Positions 18,050 to 25,711 of a DNA stretch of 26,803 bases are shown here, piece by piece (position 1 is the first letter of the stretch; every line of letters starts with the position of its first letter). The stretch is from DATAEK01 sp036258055 (GTDB lineage: Bacteria > Acidobacteriota > Vicinamibacteria > Vicinamibacterales > 2-12-FULL-66-21): positions 1 to 26,803 of the forward strand of contig DATAEK010000192.1 of the NCBI GenBank assembly GCA_036258055.1, read 5' to 3'. The position numbers and the translations under genes are program-made. Below the pieces are notes generated by a model. It saw nothing but the letters and a program-made list of their open reading frames with translations, was not told the DNA's origin and searched no databases.

Positions 18050-18058
18050 ATATATCGC

Positions 18059-18475
18059 ATGCATCCTGCCTCCTTTTCAGGCTTCCCGTTCCGGGCGCCG
18101 CGTCGAAACTCGGCGTCGAAGCCGGCGGCGTACGTGCTTGTCGTGTCTGAGGACGTGAACCTGGCGGGCGCGTGTATCAAGGTGCTCGAAGAGGAAGGGT
18201 ATGCGGCGGTGTATGCGCGGCACTCGGGGCACGCGCTCCTCGCATGCCTGAGCGGAAAACCCGTCGACATCCTGATTACCGAGCTGTCGATGGCGGATGG
18301 ATCGGGGCCGGCATTGGCCGATCGGCTTCGCCGCTACAACCCCGATCTTCAGACGCTGTTTCTGGCTAATCCGGGAACGCTCTACGACGCCGGGAACGTG
18401 CTGGTCCGGCCGTTCACGGGCGAAGAGCTCCTGACGCGGATTACCGCAGCCGTCACCTCTTTCCGGGCATCTTGA
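18059..18475 (+). CDS. Degenerate (pseudo-)receiver domain protein
   Basis: A 138-residue single-domain protein with CheY-like receiver architecture and no output domain. It has a strand and acidic patch (YVLVVSEDVNLAG), a helix (KVLEEEGYAAVYARHSGHA), and the position of the phospho-acceptor in VDILITELSMADGSG. There E75 stands where Asp is expected (normally D-x-S/M-P). The usual Lys is Arg in LVRPFTGEEL, and the usual Thr/Ser region reads TLFLANPG. It therefore probably cannot be phosphorylated, and the Glu may mimic the active state. The first 22 residues are a basic, Pro/Ser-rich extension. A consensus AGGAGGT supports the ATG. It lies 248 bp downstream of the LytS/LytTR pair on the same strand and overlaps the convergent gene by 23 bp. 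The partner is unknown. Confidence 0.85.
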   Translation: MHPASFSGFPFRAPRRNSASKPAAYVLVVSEDVNLAGACIKVLEEEGYAAVYARHSGHALLACLSGKPVDILITELSMADGSGPALADRLRRYNPDLQTLFLANPGTLYDAGNVLVRPFTGEELLTRITAAVTSFRAS

Positions 18476-19190
18476 ACATCGTCTCGTCGATCGGCAGATT
18501 GAATTCGACCTTGTCGATCTTCACTTCCGCCGCGACCGTGCCGTTCATCGACTGTTTCATCGAGAAGGGCACCGACAGCCCGTCGATGGTCTGATAGTTC
18601 GAGAGGTCGGTCACGACCTCCGCAACCGTCGACGCCCCCATCTGAAGCGACATCACCGTCCTGACCTCGACACCGCTTTCGGCATCCAGGTAATACTGCT
18701 GGATCTGGCCGTTCTTCTTCGTGATCTTGAGGTGATAGACCTTCTTGCCCTCGAGCGTCTCGGTGCCGACGAGCTCGACTTTGTGCCCCTTCTCCTTGTA
18801 GTCGACGAGCACGCCGTCGAAATCGGCATCGTCTTTCGTCATCTGGGCCATCGGGCCGGTCAGCTCCTGGGGTTCGTCGCTGCCCGACATCATCGGATTG
18901 ATTCCCCACACCGTGATGCCATCGAAGCCGGTGACAATCCGCTTGTCATTGATCTGCATCTCGCGGCGCATCAGATTCGGCCGCTTGGACCAGGTCGTCA
19001 TCGGCATCTCCATGCCCTGCGCGGAGATCGTTCCGGTGATCTTCACGGAGTTCATGGCCTTGAGTTTCTCCACGCCGCCCTTCGCCTTGAGGTTCTTCGC
19101 GACGATCTCATCAGCTGTCTGCGCGTATGCAGCGGCAGCAACGCAGGCACCGGCGAGTAGGCAAACGCTCGTACGAATCAAACGGACCAT
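18453..19190 (-). CDS. LolA-like periplasmic protein (outer membrane lipoprotein-sorting superfamily)
   Basis: A 245-residue exported protein. A signal peptide with a cleavage site after AYA (about residue 23) is followed by an opening helix (TADEIVAKNLKAKGGVEKLKA) typical of LolA/LppX-fold proteins. Beta-rich sequence with many Lys, Met and Thr residues follows (VKITGTISAQGMEMPMTTWS, KKNGQIQQYYLDAESG). These proteins form half-open barrels that bind lipid or lipoprotein acyl chains. I cannot say whether it is a true LolA; the low similarity and solitary position argue for a paralogous lipid-binding role. ATG 19190 is preferred over the GTG at 19193 because AAGGAG lies about 6 nt before the ATG. 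Its end overlaps the convergent receiver-like gene. Confidence 0.82.
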   Translation of the reverse strand: MVRLIRTSVCLLAGACVAAAAYAQTADEIVAKNLKAKGGVEKLKAMNSVKITGTISAQGMEMPMTTWSKRPNLMRREMQINDKRIVTGFDGITVWGINPMMSGSDEPQELTGPMAQMTKDDADFDGVLVDYKEKGHKVELVGTETLEGKKVYHLKITKKNGQIQQYYLDAESGVEVRTVMSLQMGASTVAEVVTDLSNYQTIDGLSVPFSMKQSMNGTVAAEVKIDKVEFNLPIDETMFKMPGKR

Positions 19191-19262
19191 CACGTTCTCC
19201 TTGAATTCAGGCGGGGGCGCGGTTCGGACGGGGGGGTGACTCGATTGTAGCGTGAAAGCGGT

Positions 19263-19290
19263 GGGCAGGCGCCGGACCGGGCGCCCGCCC
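19263..19290 (-). terminator. GC-rich stem-loop downstream of the GlsB-like gene
   Basis: GGGC-A-GGCGCC pairs with GGCGCC-C-GCCC across a 6-base loop, with one A-C mismatch. It is followed at 19297-19309 by a second palindrome, AGCCTG-G-CAGGCT, which touches the gene's stop codon. Neither has a T-tract, so terminator function is tentative. Confidence 0.45.
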
Positions 19291-19308
19291 GACGGTAGCC
19301 TGGCAGGC

Positions 19309-19560
19309 TCAGGCGCTTCGGCGCACCATCATTCGGTAGATGAACAGCAGAACGATTGCGCCGAGGATGGACATCAGCCAGCCGGCGCCCTGATTGGGTC
19401 CGTAGAATCCCATCGCTCTACCGATGAATCCGCCGATGAGCGCGCCCGCAATACCCAGCAGGATAGTGACGATGAACCCGCCTGGATCGCGGCCCGGCAT
19501 CAGAAGCTTGGCGATGACGCCCACGACCAGCCCGAAACAAATCCACGCAATGATTCCCAT
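19309..19560 (-). CDS. GlsB/YeaQ/YmgE family stress-response membrane protein
   Basis: An 83-residue very hydrophobic inner-membrane protein of the transglycosylase-associated (GlsB/YeaQ) family. It contains three membrane helices: IIAWICFGLVVGVIAKLL, then FIVTILLGIAGALIGGFIG, then LMSILGAIVLLFIYRMMV. The hallmark PGRDPGG lies between the first two. Members are often induced by general stress; the biochemical role is not established. The start at MGIIAWI fits the family and has GGAGG about 10 nt upstream. A longer in-frame start at 19590 would add an atypical polar extension. Confidence 0.92.
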   Translation of the reverse strand: MGIIAWICFGLVVGVIAKLLMPGRDPGGFIVTILLGIAGALIGGFIGRAMGFYGPNQGAGWLMSILGAIVLLFIYRMMVRRSA

Positions 19561-19660
19561 TGGCTGCACCCTCCCTGACAGCTGGCGCAATGCAAAGCAC
19601 CGTCCACGTCGCGGTCATCATACACCTCAGGCGTAACCGCGGAACAACCCGTGTAGGGGA

Positions 19661-20326
19661 CTAAAACTGGGCCTGGGCTTCGGCGTCGGCGGGCTGACGG
19701 ATGGTCACGCTGCGGCGCGGGTGGCGCCGTCGTTCCACAATGGGACGCGGCTCGATATCGAGCGGAGCCGGGATGGGCTTGGGCGTGATGTCGCGGACCG
19801 GCTGATCGGTCAGGAGCGCAACCATGGGGCTCGTGCCAGTCAGCATGATGCCGATCGCATAGTAGGCGGCAATCAGCATGACCGGCCACAGCAGGCGAGA
19901 GCCGGCTGCCGCACTGCTGAACGCGAGGACGAGCGCCACGGTGACATCCGCGGCGGTGCCGAGCAATCGGGACTTTCGAGACGGTGGCTGGTGGGTGGCG
20001 ACCTGCACGTGGCGTCCGTTGGACGCGGCCGTGTCCGCCATCCGCGTGCCGTGGCCATTCACCTGCGGTGCGACCGGCTCCGGCGGTTGAAACTGCTCCT
20101 CGAATCGCCGGATCACGTCCTCGGGATTGAGACCCACACACTGGGCGTACGAGCGCACGAATGCCCGCCTGAAGATCCCTCCGGGCCATCGCGAGATATC
20201 GTCGGCCTCGAGCCCTTCCAGCAGGCCGAGCGACACTTTGGTTTTCTCCGAGATCGTTCTCAGCGACAGCCCGCGATGCTCCCGCTCGCGGCGCAGGTAG
20301 GATCCTAGCGTGGTTATTTCGGTCAT
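19661..20326 (-). CDS. RodZ-like helix-turn-helix membrane protein
   Basis: A 221-residue protein with an N-terminal HTH_25 (RodZ/XRE-type) domain at about residues 5-75 (TLGSYLRREREHRGLSLRTI, VSLGLLEGLEADD, GIFRRAFVRSYAQCVGLNPE). A variable linker, two hydrophobic segments at about 122-165, and a Pro/Arg-rich tail follow. RodZ links MreB to the envelope, but this protein lacks the typical periplasmic DUF4115 domain and has two membrane segments, so it is better called RodZ-like. In-frame starts also exist at 20359 and 20401. I chose MTEITT (20326) because RodZ-type proteins usually begin a few residues before the HTH; the GGAG before it is close, 3 nt away. It is divergent from the beta-lactamase-fold gene. 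Confidence 0.8.
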   Translation of the reverse strand: MTEITTLGSYLRREREHRGLSLRTISEKTKVSLGLLEGLEADDISRWPGGIFRRAFVRSYAQCVGLNPEDVIRRFEEQFQPPEPVAPQVNGHGTRMADTAASNGRHVQVATHQPPSRKSRLLGTAADVTVALVLAFSSAAAGSRLLWPVMLIAAYYAIGIMLTGTSPMVALLTDQPVRDITPKPIPAPLDIEPRPIVERRRHPRRSVTIRQPADAEAQAQF

Positions 20327-20463
20327 CAGCTCCGGCGCATCGAATGACGCAGAGTGCATGCGGAGTATGCGCCGAACCAGGTCGATGCGCAAGCTGATCA
20401 TTGCAGTTTTCGCGTACTTTTTTCGCCGTGTCGGACACCTTCCGTGAGGGCATCGGATCTATA

Positions 20464-21417
20464 GTGACGCTCACCGTGAACGCACTGCTGCTCGTCGTGG
20501 CGCTCGCCGCGATCGCGGCGCCGCCGCAGAGCCACCTCGCCGACCGACGCGCGATGGACGAATCGATTGCCAGCCTCGTGAAAGAGTTTCACGGCGTGAT
20601 CGGCGTCGCTGCGATCAACCTCGAGACCCGCGAGGAGCTCGCGATCAACGCGGACACGCGGTTTCCTACGGCGAGCACGATCAAAACGGCCGTGATGCTC
20701 GAGGCCTATCACCAGATCGCCGACGGCTCGCTGGCGCTCGACACCGTGCTGACCCTCCGCGATGCCGAAAAAGTGGGCGGCTCCGGCGTGCTCCGGCAGA
20801 TGCACGACGGGCTCGGGCTCAGGGTGAGCGATCTCCTCTACCTGATGATCGCGCTCAGCGACAACACCGCTACGAACATGCTCGTCAACCGCCTCGGGAC
20901 GGCCCGCATCGACGATCGGCTGGCCGCGTACGGCTTCAAGGACACCCGGATTTTCCGGCCGACGTTCCGCGACGGCCGCGCCGACGTCCTGCCCGAGCTC
21001 GAGAAGGAATTCGGCCTCGGGATGACCACGCCGCGCGAAATGGCTCGCCTGATGGCACTCATCGCAGACCAGAAAGCAGTCAGCCCTGCGGCATCGGATG
21101 CGATGTTCGCCACGCTCGCGAAACAGCAGGATCGCGCCATGATCCCGCGTCTTCTGCCGTCGGACGACAGTTTGAGGATCGGGAACAAGACCGGAACCGA
21201 CGAGGAAAAACAGCCCGGGTCGAACGGAGTGCGCGGCCAGGTCCGCTCGGATGCCGCCATCGTCGCCGGACCGGGCCTTCGCTACGTCATCGCGATCTAC
21301 ACCCGCCAGGTGCAAGATACGCGTTGGACGATCGACAACGATGCCCTCGTGACGGGAGCGCGTATATCAAAGCTGTTATACGACTACTTCCGCAAAGGAC
21401 GCGCACCAACCCGCTGA
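20464..21417 (+). CDS. Class A beta-lactamase-fold serine hydrolase, exported
   Basis: A 317-residue exported serine hydrolase with the penicillin-binding fold. A hydrophobic signal segment (ALLLVVALAAIAAP) precedes the domain. The three active-site motifs are present: S71-x-x-K74 in PTASTIKTAV, SDN in LIALSDNTATNML, and KTG in IGNKTGTD (K242). In the omega-loop region (VLPELEKEFGLGMTTPREMA) the PEL and TTP landmarks are present, but the residue aligned with catalytic Glu166 appears to be Leu, Asn170 appears to be Glu, and the loop is shorter than in TEM. It may therefore be a poor beta-lactamase, or an esterase or peptidase. I chose GTG 20464 (GAGGG 13 nt upstream) because it starts at the signal peptide. 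The frame is open back to a TTG at 20401, so the start is uncertain. Confidence 0.85.
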   Translation: MTLTVNALLLVVALAAIAAPPQSHLADRRAMDESIASLVKEFHGVIGVAAINLETREELAINADTRFPTASTIKTAVMLEAYHQIADGSLALDTVLTLRDAEKVGGSGVLRQMHDGLGLRVSDLLYLMIALSDNTATNMLVNRLGTARIDDRLAAYGFKDTRIFRPTFRDGRADVLPELEKEFGLGMTTPREMARLMALIADQKAVSPAASDAMFATLAKQQDRAMIPRLLPSDDSLRIGNKTGTDEEKQPGSNGVRGQVRSDAAIVAGPGLRYVIAIYTRQVQDTRWTIDNDALVTGARISKLLYDYFRKGRAPTR

Positions 21418-21455
21418 CAGACCATTGCACGACAGAGGACCTCGGTCACGCTAGC

Positions 21456-21473
21456 GTCCGGCTTCAGCCGGAC
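21456..21473 (+). terminator. Perfect hairpin between the hydrolase and amidohydrolase genes
   Basis: GTCCGGC and GCCGGAC pair perfectly around a TTCA loop, 38 bp after the hydrolase stop and 35 bp before the amidohydrolase start. There is no T-tract. It may be a weak terminator or a small dispersed palindromic repeat. Confidence 0.45.
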
Positions 21474-21508
21474 CGGACCGGTTCCGACATGCAGTGAGGA
21501 GGACGCTC

Positions 21509-24500
21509 ATGACCGCTCGCCGCACTCGACATCCGTGGCCCGTGATGCTCGCGGTCGTCGCCGCGCTCGGCGGCGCGACGTTCCACGCGCAGGATCGACA
21601 GGAGCCGCGTGAGGGCGCCGGAGATCGCAAGGACAAGAAGGAGCTGCCGCTCGAGCCCGATCGGACGATCGCCTTCGACACCTCTGAGGGATCGTGGATC
21701 TCGCTCGATGTCGCGCCCGACGGCCGCAGCATCGTCTTCGAGCTGCTCGGCGACCTCTACACGCTGCCGATCGACGGCGGCAGCGCGACGCGGATCACGT
21801 CCGGCCTGATGTTCGATTCGCAGCCGCGCTACTCGCCCGACGGCGCGAAGATCGTCTTCCTCTCCGACCGCAGCGGGGACGAGAACATCTGGATCGCCAA
21901 CCGGGACGGCAGCGATCCGCAGGCCCTCACGAAAGGCAAGAACACCCGGTACCTCTCGCCGGAGTGGACCCCCGACGGCAAGTACATCATCGTGTCGAAG
22001 ACGGCGGGGCCCGGCGGTACGCAGCTCTGGCTCTATCACGTCGACGGCGGCAGCGGCGTGAACCTCACGGGCAGCGAGGAGCGGCGTCAGCTCAATCCGC
22101 TGGGTGCGGCCTTCGGCAAAGACGATCGCTATGTGTACTTCACCGAGCGAACGGCCGCGGGCAGCGTCTACAACCAGATGAACTTCCGCTGGCAGCTGGG
22201 CGTCTACGACCGCCAGACCGGGGAGAACTTCCGCATGAGTGACGAGCTCGGGAGCGCGATGCGCCCGGTGCTCTCGCCCGATGGTCACTGGCTGGTTTAC
22301 GCCACGCGGTGGGACGCGCAGACCGGTCTCCGCGTGCGCGATCTGCGAAGCGGCGACGACTCCTGGCTGATCTACCCGGTAACCAGGGACGATCAGGAGT
22401 CCGCGGCGACGCGGGATCTGATGCCGGGGTCTTCGTTCACCCCGGACTCGAAGGCCCTCATCACCTCCTACGACGGCCGCATCTGGCGGGTCGACGTGCC
22501 GTCTGGCGAGGCGGCGCCGATCCCGTTCACCGCACACGTCGATCAGAAGATCGGACCGAAAGTCCGGTTCGAGTATCAGGTCGACGAAGGAACGGTTCGC
22601 GCGCGCCAGATCCGGTATCCACGCCTCTCGCCGGACGGGAAGAAGCTGGCGTTCACGGCGCTCGACCGGCTGTGGGTGATGGACTACCCGAACGGCACGC
22701 CGCGGCGCGTGAGCTCGAACGAGACGGGCGAACATCAGCCGGCGTGGTCTCCCGACGGCCGATACATCGCCTACGTCAGCTGGTCGGACGCCGAGGGCGG
22801 ACACGTCTACCGCGTTGCAGCATCCGGGGGACAGCCGGAACGCCTCACAAGTGTCTCCTCGTTCTATTCCGAACCGGTCTACTCCACTGACGGCCAGCGC
22901 CTCGTCGTCGTACGAGGTCCGCGCGAGGAGCGGCAGGAAGATTTCTCACCGACCGGACTCGGCGGTCAGGCGCGCGATCTCGTGTGGATTCCGGCGACCG
23001 GCGGGGACGCGACGCTCATCACGCCATTCCGCGGTCAGGGACGGCCGCACTTCGCGAAGGATCCTGGCCGCATCTACGTGTGGGAAGGCAGCCGCGGCCT
23101 GGTGTCGTTCCGCTTCGACGGCACGGACCGCCGGACACACGTGAAAGTGACCGGCTACAAGAACCCCAACGCCGAGCAGGCGAGCAACGCCAGCGAGGTC
23201 ATCATGGGGCCCGACGGCGAGCACGCGCTCGCGGAAGCACAGCGACACGTGTACATGCTGACGGTGCCGATGAAAGGCGGCGATGCGCCGACGGTCGCAC
23301 TCTCGAGCCCTGACGGAGCCGCGGTACCGGTCAAGAAGCTGACCACGGTCGGCGGCGAGTTCCTGTCGTGGGCGGAGGACGGTAAGGCGGTCACCTTCGC
23401 GCTCGGCCGGACGATGTTCCGGTACGATCTGGCGGCGGCCAAGGCGGCAGAGGACGCCGACAAGCAACGTTCGGCGAAGGAGAAGGCTGCGGGGGCGGAC
23501 GAGAAAAAGCCGGCTGACGAGAAGCCGGCCGACGAGAAGGCTGAAAAGAAGAAGCCGGTCTACGAACCGGTCGGGACCGAGATCGTCGTCGAGGCACCGC
23601 GGACGAAGCCGACCGGCACCATCGCGCTCCGCGGCGCACGAATCATCACGATGCGAGGAGGCGATCCCGCGCGTGGCGGCGCTGCGGTCCCGGCGGCGTC
23701 GAACGGCATCGGGGTCATCGAGCGCGGCGACATCGTGATCACCGACAACCGGATCGTGGAAGTCGGACCGAGCGGTCAGGTACGAATCCCGGCCGGTGCG
23801 AAGACGATCGACGTGGCCGGCAAGACCATCATGCCGGGGCTCGTGGACGTCCACGCACATATCTGGCCAGCCTGGAACGTTCACAAGACGCAGGTCTGGG
23901 AATATCTCGCAAATCTGGCCTTCGGCGTCACGACGACCCGCGATCCACAGACGTCGACGACCGACATCCTCGCCTACCGGGATCTGGTGGAGACAGGGCA
24001 GATGATCGGGCCGCGTGTCTTCGGCACCGGCCCTGGTGTGTTCTCGCAGGACAACGTCCAGAGCCTCGACGAGGCCCGCGAGGTGCTGAAGCGTTACAGC
24101 GACTACTGGGACACCCACACGATCAAGCAGTACATGGCCGGCAACCGCCAGCAGCGCCAGTGGATCATCATGGCGGCCAGAGAGCAGAAGCTGATGCCGA
24201 CGCTCGAAGGCGGTCTCGACCTGAAGTTGAACCTCACGCAGATCCTCGACGGTTATCCAGGGCTCGAGCACACGCTGCCGGTGATGCCGCTCTACAAGGA
24301 CGTGGTTCAGCTCGTCGCGCAGTCCGGGATCGTCTACACGCCGACGCTCCTCGTGCAGTACGGCGGCCCGTGGGCGGAGAACTACTTCTACGAATCGACC
24401 GACGTGCACGGGGACCGGAAGATGCGTCGCTTCACGCCGCACAAGGATCTCGACAAAACGGTGCTACGGCGTCCCTGGTTCCACGAGCAGGAGTACTCGT

Positions 24501-24958
24501 TCCCGCTCGCGGCCAAGGTGCTCGCGGACATTCTGGCGGCGGGCGGCCGAATCGGGCTGGGCGGCCACGGTCAGCGTCAGGGGATCCAGGATCACTGGGA
24601 GCTCTGGGCGATCGCGTCCGGTGGCATGCCGGCCTCTGAAGTCCTGAAGGTCGGAACGATCTACGGCGCCGAAGGGATCGGCATGGGGAAGGATCTCGGA
24701 TCGCTCGAGAAGGGCAAGCTCGCGGATCTTCTCGTGCTCGACAAGAACCCGCTGGACAACATCCGCAACACGACCTCGATCCGCTACGTGATGAAGAACG
24801 GCGAGCTCTACGAGGCCGACACGCTCGACCAGGTCTGGCCGCAGCAGAAGAAGCTTCCCCGGCAGTACTGGTGGGATCTCGAGCCCACGCCGCGCAAGAC
24901 CGCGCCGACGCGGCCGACGATCACGACCGCGACGAGCCCGAATGGTGACAGGAGGTAG
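21509..24958 (+). CDS. Secreted TolB-like beta-propeller amidohydrolase
   Basis: A 1149-residue exported two-part enzyme. A signal peptide (about 1-27, ending FHA-Q) is followed by WD40/TolB-like PD40 propeller repeats over about residues 40-640, with recurring SPDG (YSPDGAKIVFLSDRSG, WTPDGKYIIVSK, WSPDGRYIAYVSWS). A charged Lys/Glu/Ala/Pro linker lies at about 643-690. The C-terminal amidohydrolase (metal-dependent TIM barrel) begins with GTIALRGARIITM and has the metal motif VDVHAHIW (H782, H784). Later come GLGGHGQRQGIQDHWE and the closing SLEKGKLADLLVLDKNPL. Related large proteins are common in Acidobacteria; substrates are usually assumed to be peptides or imides, without proof. GTG 21494 is in frame, but GAGGAGG at 21496-21502 lies inside that extension and sits 6 nt before ATG 21509, which decides the start. 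The last codons lie in a heptad repeat. Confidence 0.93.
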   Translation: MTARRTRHPWPVMLAVVAALGGATFHAQDRQEPREGAGDRKDKKELPLEPDRTIAFDTSEGSWISLDVAPDGRSIVFELLGDLYTLPIDGGSATRITSGLMFDSQPRYSPDGAKIVFLSDRSGDENIWIANRDGSDPQALTKGKNTRYLSPEWTPDGKYIIVSKTAGPGGTQLWLYHVDGGSGVNLTGSEERRQLNPLGAAFGKDDRYVYFTERTAAGSVYNQMNFRWQLGVYDRQTGENFRMSDELGSAMRPVLSPDGHWLVYATRWDAQTGLRVRDLRSGDDSWLIYPVTRDDQESAATRDLMPGSSFTPDSKALITSYDGRIWRVDVPSGEAAPIPFTAHVDQKIGPKVRFEYQVDEGTVRARQIRYPRLSPDGKKLAFTALDRLWVMDYPNGTPRRVSSNETGEHQPAWSPDGRYIAYVSWSDAEGGHVYRVAASGGQPERLTSVSSFYSEPVYSTDGQRLVVVRGPREERQEDFSPTGLGGQARDLVWIPATGGDATLITPFRGQGRPHFAKDPGRIYVWEGSRGLVSFRFDGTDRRTHVKVTGYKNPNAEQASNASEVIMGPDGEHALAEAQRHVYMLTVPMKGGDAPTVALSSPDGAAVPVKKLTTVGGEFLSWAEDGKAVTFALGRTMFRYDLAAAKAAEDADKQRSAKEKAAGADEKKPADEKPADEKAEKKKPVYEPVGTEIVVEAPRTKPTGTIALRGARIITMRGGDPARGGAAVPAASNGIGVIERGDIVITDNRIVEVGPSGQVRIPAGAKTIDVAGKTIMPGLVDVHAHIWPAWNVHKTQVWEYLANLAFGVTTTRDPQTSTTDILAYRDLVETGQMIGPRVFGTGPGVFSQDNVQSLDEAREVLKRYSDYWDTHTIKQYMAGNRQQRQWIIMAAREQKLMPTLEGGLDLKLNLTQILDGYPGLEHTLPVMPLYKDVVQLVAQSGIVYTPTLLVQYGGPWAENYFYESTDVHGDRKMRRFTPHKDLDKTVLRRPWFHEQEYSFPLAAKVLADILAAGGRIGLGGHGQRQGIQDHWELWAIASGGMPASEVLKVGTIYGAEGIGMGKDLGSLEKGKLADLLVLDKNPLDNIRNTTSIRYVMKNGELYEADTLDQVWPQQKKLPRQYWWDLEPTPRKTAPTRPTITTATSPNGDRR

Positions 24959-24974
24959 GAGGCAGGAGGCAGGA
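24947..24974. repeat. Heptanucleotide array spanning the amidohydrolase stop codon
   Basis: Four units in direct succession: GACAGGA, GGTAGGA, GGCAGGA, GGCAGGA. The stop codon TAG (24956-24958) is inside the second unit, so the array supplies the last residues and the end of the protein. Confidence 0.75.
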
Positions 24975-24995
24975 GCAGAAACGCTCTGAAAGCCG

Positions 24996-25152
24996 GCTGT
25001 CGCCTCGCCACCAGCCGCGAGCGAAGCGAGCGGCGAGTAGCCGCGGGGGTGGGGCCCCGCGGCATTAAGAAATGCTGTCGCCTCGCAACCAGCCGCGAGC
25101 GAAGCGAAGCGGCGAGCAGCCGCGGGGGTGGGGCCCCGCGGCTCTGAGTAAT
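24996..25152 (+). repeat. Tandem pair of a 78-bp GC-hairpin repeat
   Basis: Copies at 24996-25073 and 25074-25152 are nearly identical. Each starts GCTGTCGCCTCGC, continues AACCAGCCGCGAGCGAAGCG or a close variant, and ends in a perfect 9-bp hairpin GCCGCGGGG/CCCCGCGGC with loop GTGGGG (25040-25063 and 25119-25142). The hairpin core also occurs on the minus strand in the 138-bp repeat at 15007. Confidence 0.88.
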
Positions 25153-25195
25153 GCCGACAGCGCACAGGCGGACAGCGGACAGCGGACAGCGAGCA
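25153..25195. repeat. Heptanucleotide array (GCGGACA type)
   Basis: GCCGACA, GCGCACA, one extra G, three perfect GCGGACA units, then GCGAGCA. It directly follows the hairpin repeats and ends 1 bp before the TTGACA promoter element. Confidence 0.8.
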
Positions 25196-25196
25196 T

Positions 25197-25237
25197 TTGA
25201 CACCCACTCATACACATGATGTATAAATTCGTGTATG
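25197..25237 (+). promoter_or_regulatory. Promoter with nested inverted repeats, probably leaderless
   Basis: A perfect -35 TTGACA (25197-25202) and -10-like TATAAA (25222-25227) are 19 bp apart. Between them lies ATACA-N5-TGTAT (25210-25224). A second perfect inverted repeat, CATACAC/GTGTATG (25209-25215 and 25231-25237), ends in the start codon. The predicted start site is about 25234, next to ATG 25235, and no ribosome site is seen. Confidence 0.65.
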
Positions 25238-25711
25238 ACCGCCGCGCAGTATCGCAGCGCCCTCGACGCGGCCCGACAGGAGCTCGACGAGCTCCTCGGG
25301 CAACGCAGTGAGCTCGAAACCCGCATCGCCCAGCTCCGGCAGACCGTCGCGACGCTCGCCGCGCTCTGCGACGAGACCCCCGACCTCGACATCGGCCTGA
25401 CCGAGGCCTGTCGCAGCGTGCTCCGTGGCGCCACCGCGCTGCGCGCGCCGGACATCCGCGATCGCGTGGCCGCGATGGGCGTCGACCTGTCGAAGTACGC
25501 CAACGGCATCGGCGCCGTCCACACCGTCCTCAAGCGCCTCATCGAATCCGGTGAGGTGAAGGCGATGACCGGCTACGACAAACGCACGGTCTACTGGTGG
25601 AACTACCCGCTTCGCTCGATCGTGATTCAACGGGAGCGGGCCAAGGCCCCCGACGAGCGTTCGAAGCGCAAGACGACAGCGCGAGGAGGGCGTGAACATG
25701 AGCGTCGTTGA
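25235..25711 (+). CDS. Hypothetical coiled-coil and winged-helix-like protein
   Basis: A 158-residue protein without a family name I can assign. Residues 1-48 form a likely coiled coil (YRSALDAARQELDELLGQRS, ELETRIAQLRQTVATLAAL). Residues about 55-125 look like a winged helix: a helix (LTEACRSVLRGATALRAPDI), the segment RDRVAAMGVDLSKYANG, the possible recognition helix AVHTVLKRLIESGEV, and a wing with Lys and Trp/Tyr residues. The tail is strongly basic. Similar small proteins seem common in Acidobacteria, from memory. A promoter with two inverted repeats lies directly upstream, which fits an autoregulated DNA-binding protein. There is no ribosome site, so translation may be leaderless. The end overlaps the methyltransferase start by 14 bp, indicating an operon. 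Confidence 0.85.
   Translation: MTAAQYRSALDAARQELDELLGQRSELETRIAQLRQTVATLAALCDETPDLDIGLTEACRSVLRGATALRAPDIRDRVAAMGVDLSKYANGIGAVHTVLKRLIESGEVKAMTGYDKRTVYWWNYPLRSIVIQRERAKAPDERSKRKTTARGGREHERR

Noticed and set aside
19309..20326. A single operon from the RodZ-like gene through the GlsB-like and LolA-like genes
   Set aside because: Gaps of about 100 and 118 bp, separate ribosome sites and stem-loops between them argue against it, though read-through is possible.
22946..24442. A 498-codon minus-strand open frame (and another at 21464-22804)
   Set aside because: Both are antisense to the propeller-amidohydrolase gene and show no family motif.
24996..25152. An insertion sequence or integron
   Set aside because: There is no transposase or integrase frame and no target-site duplication I can see; only short hairpin repeats.
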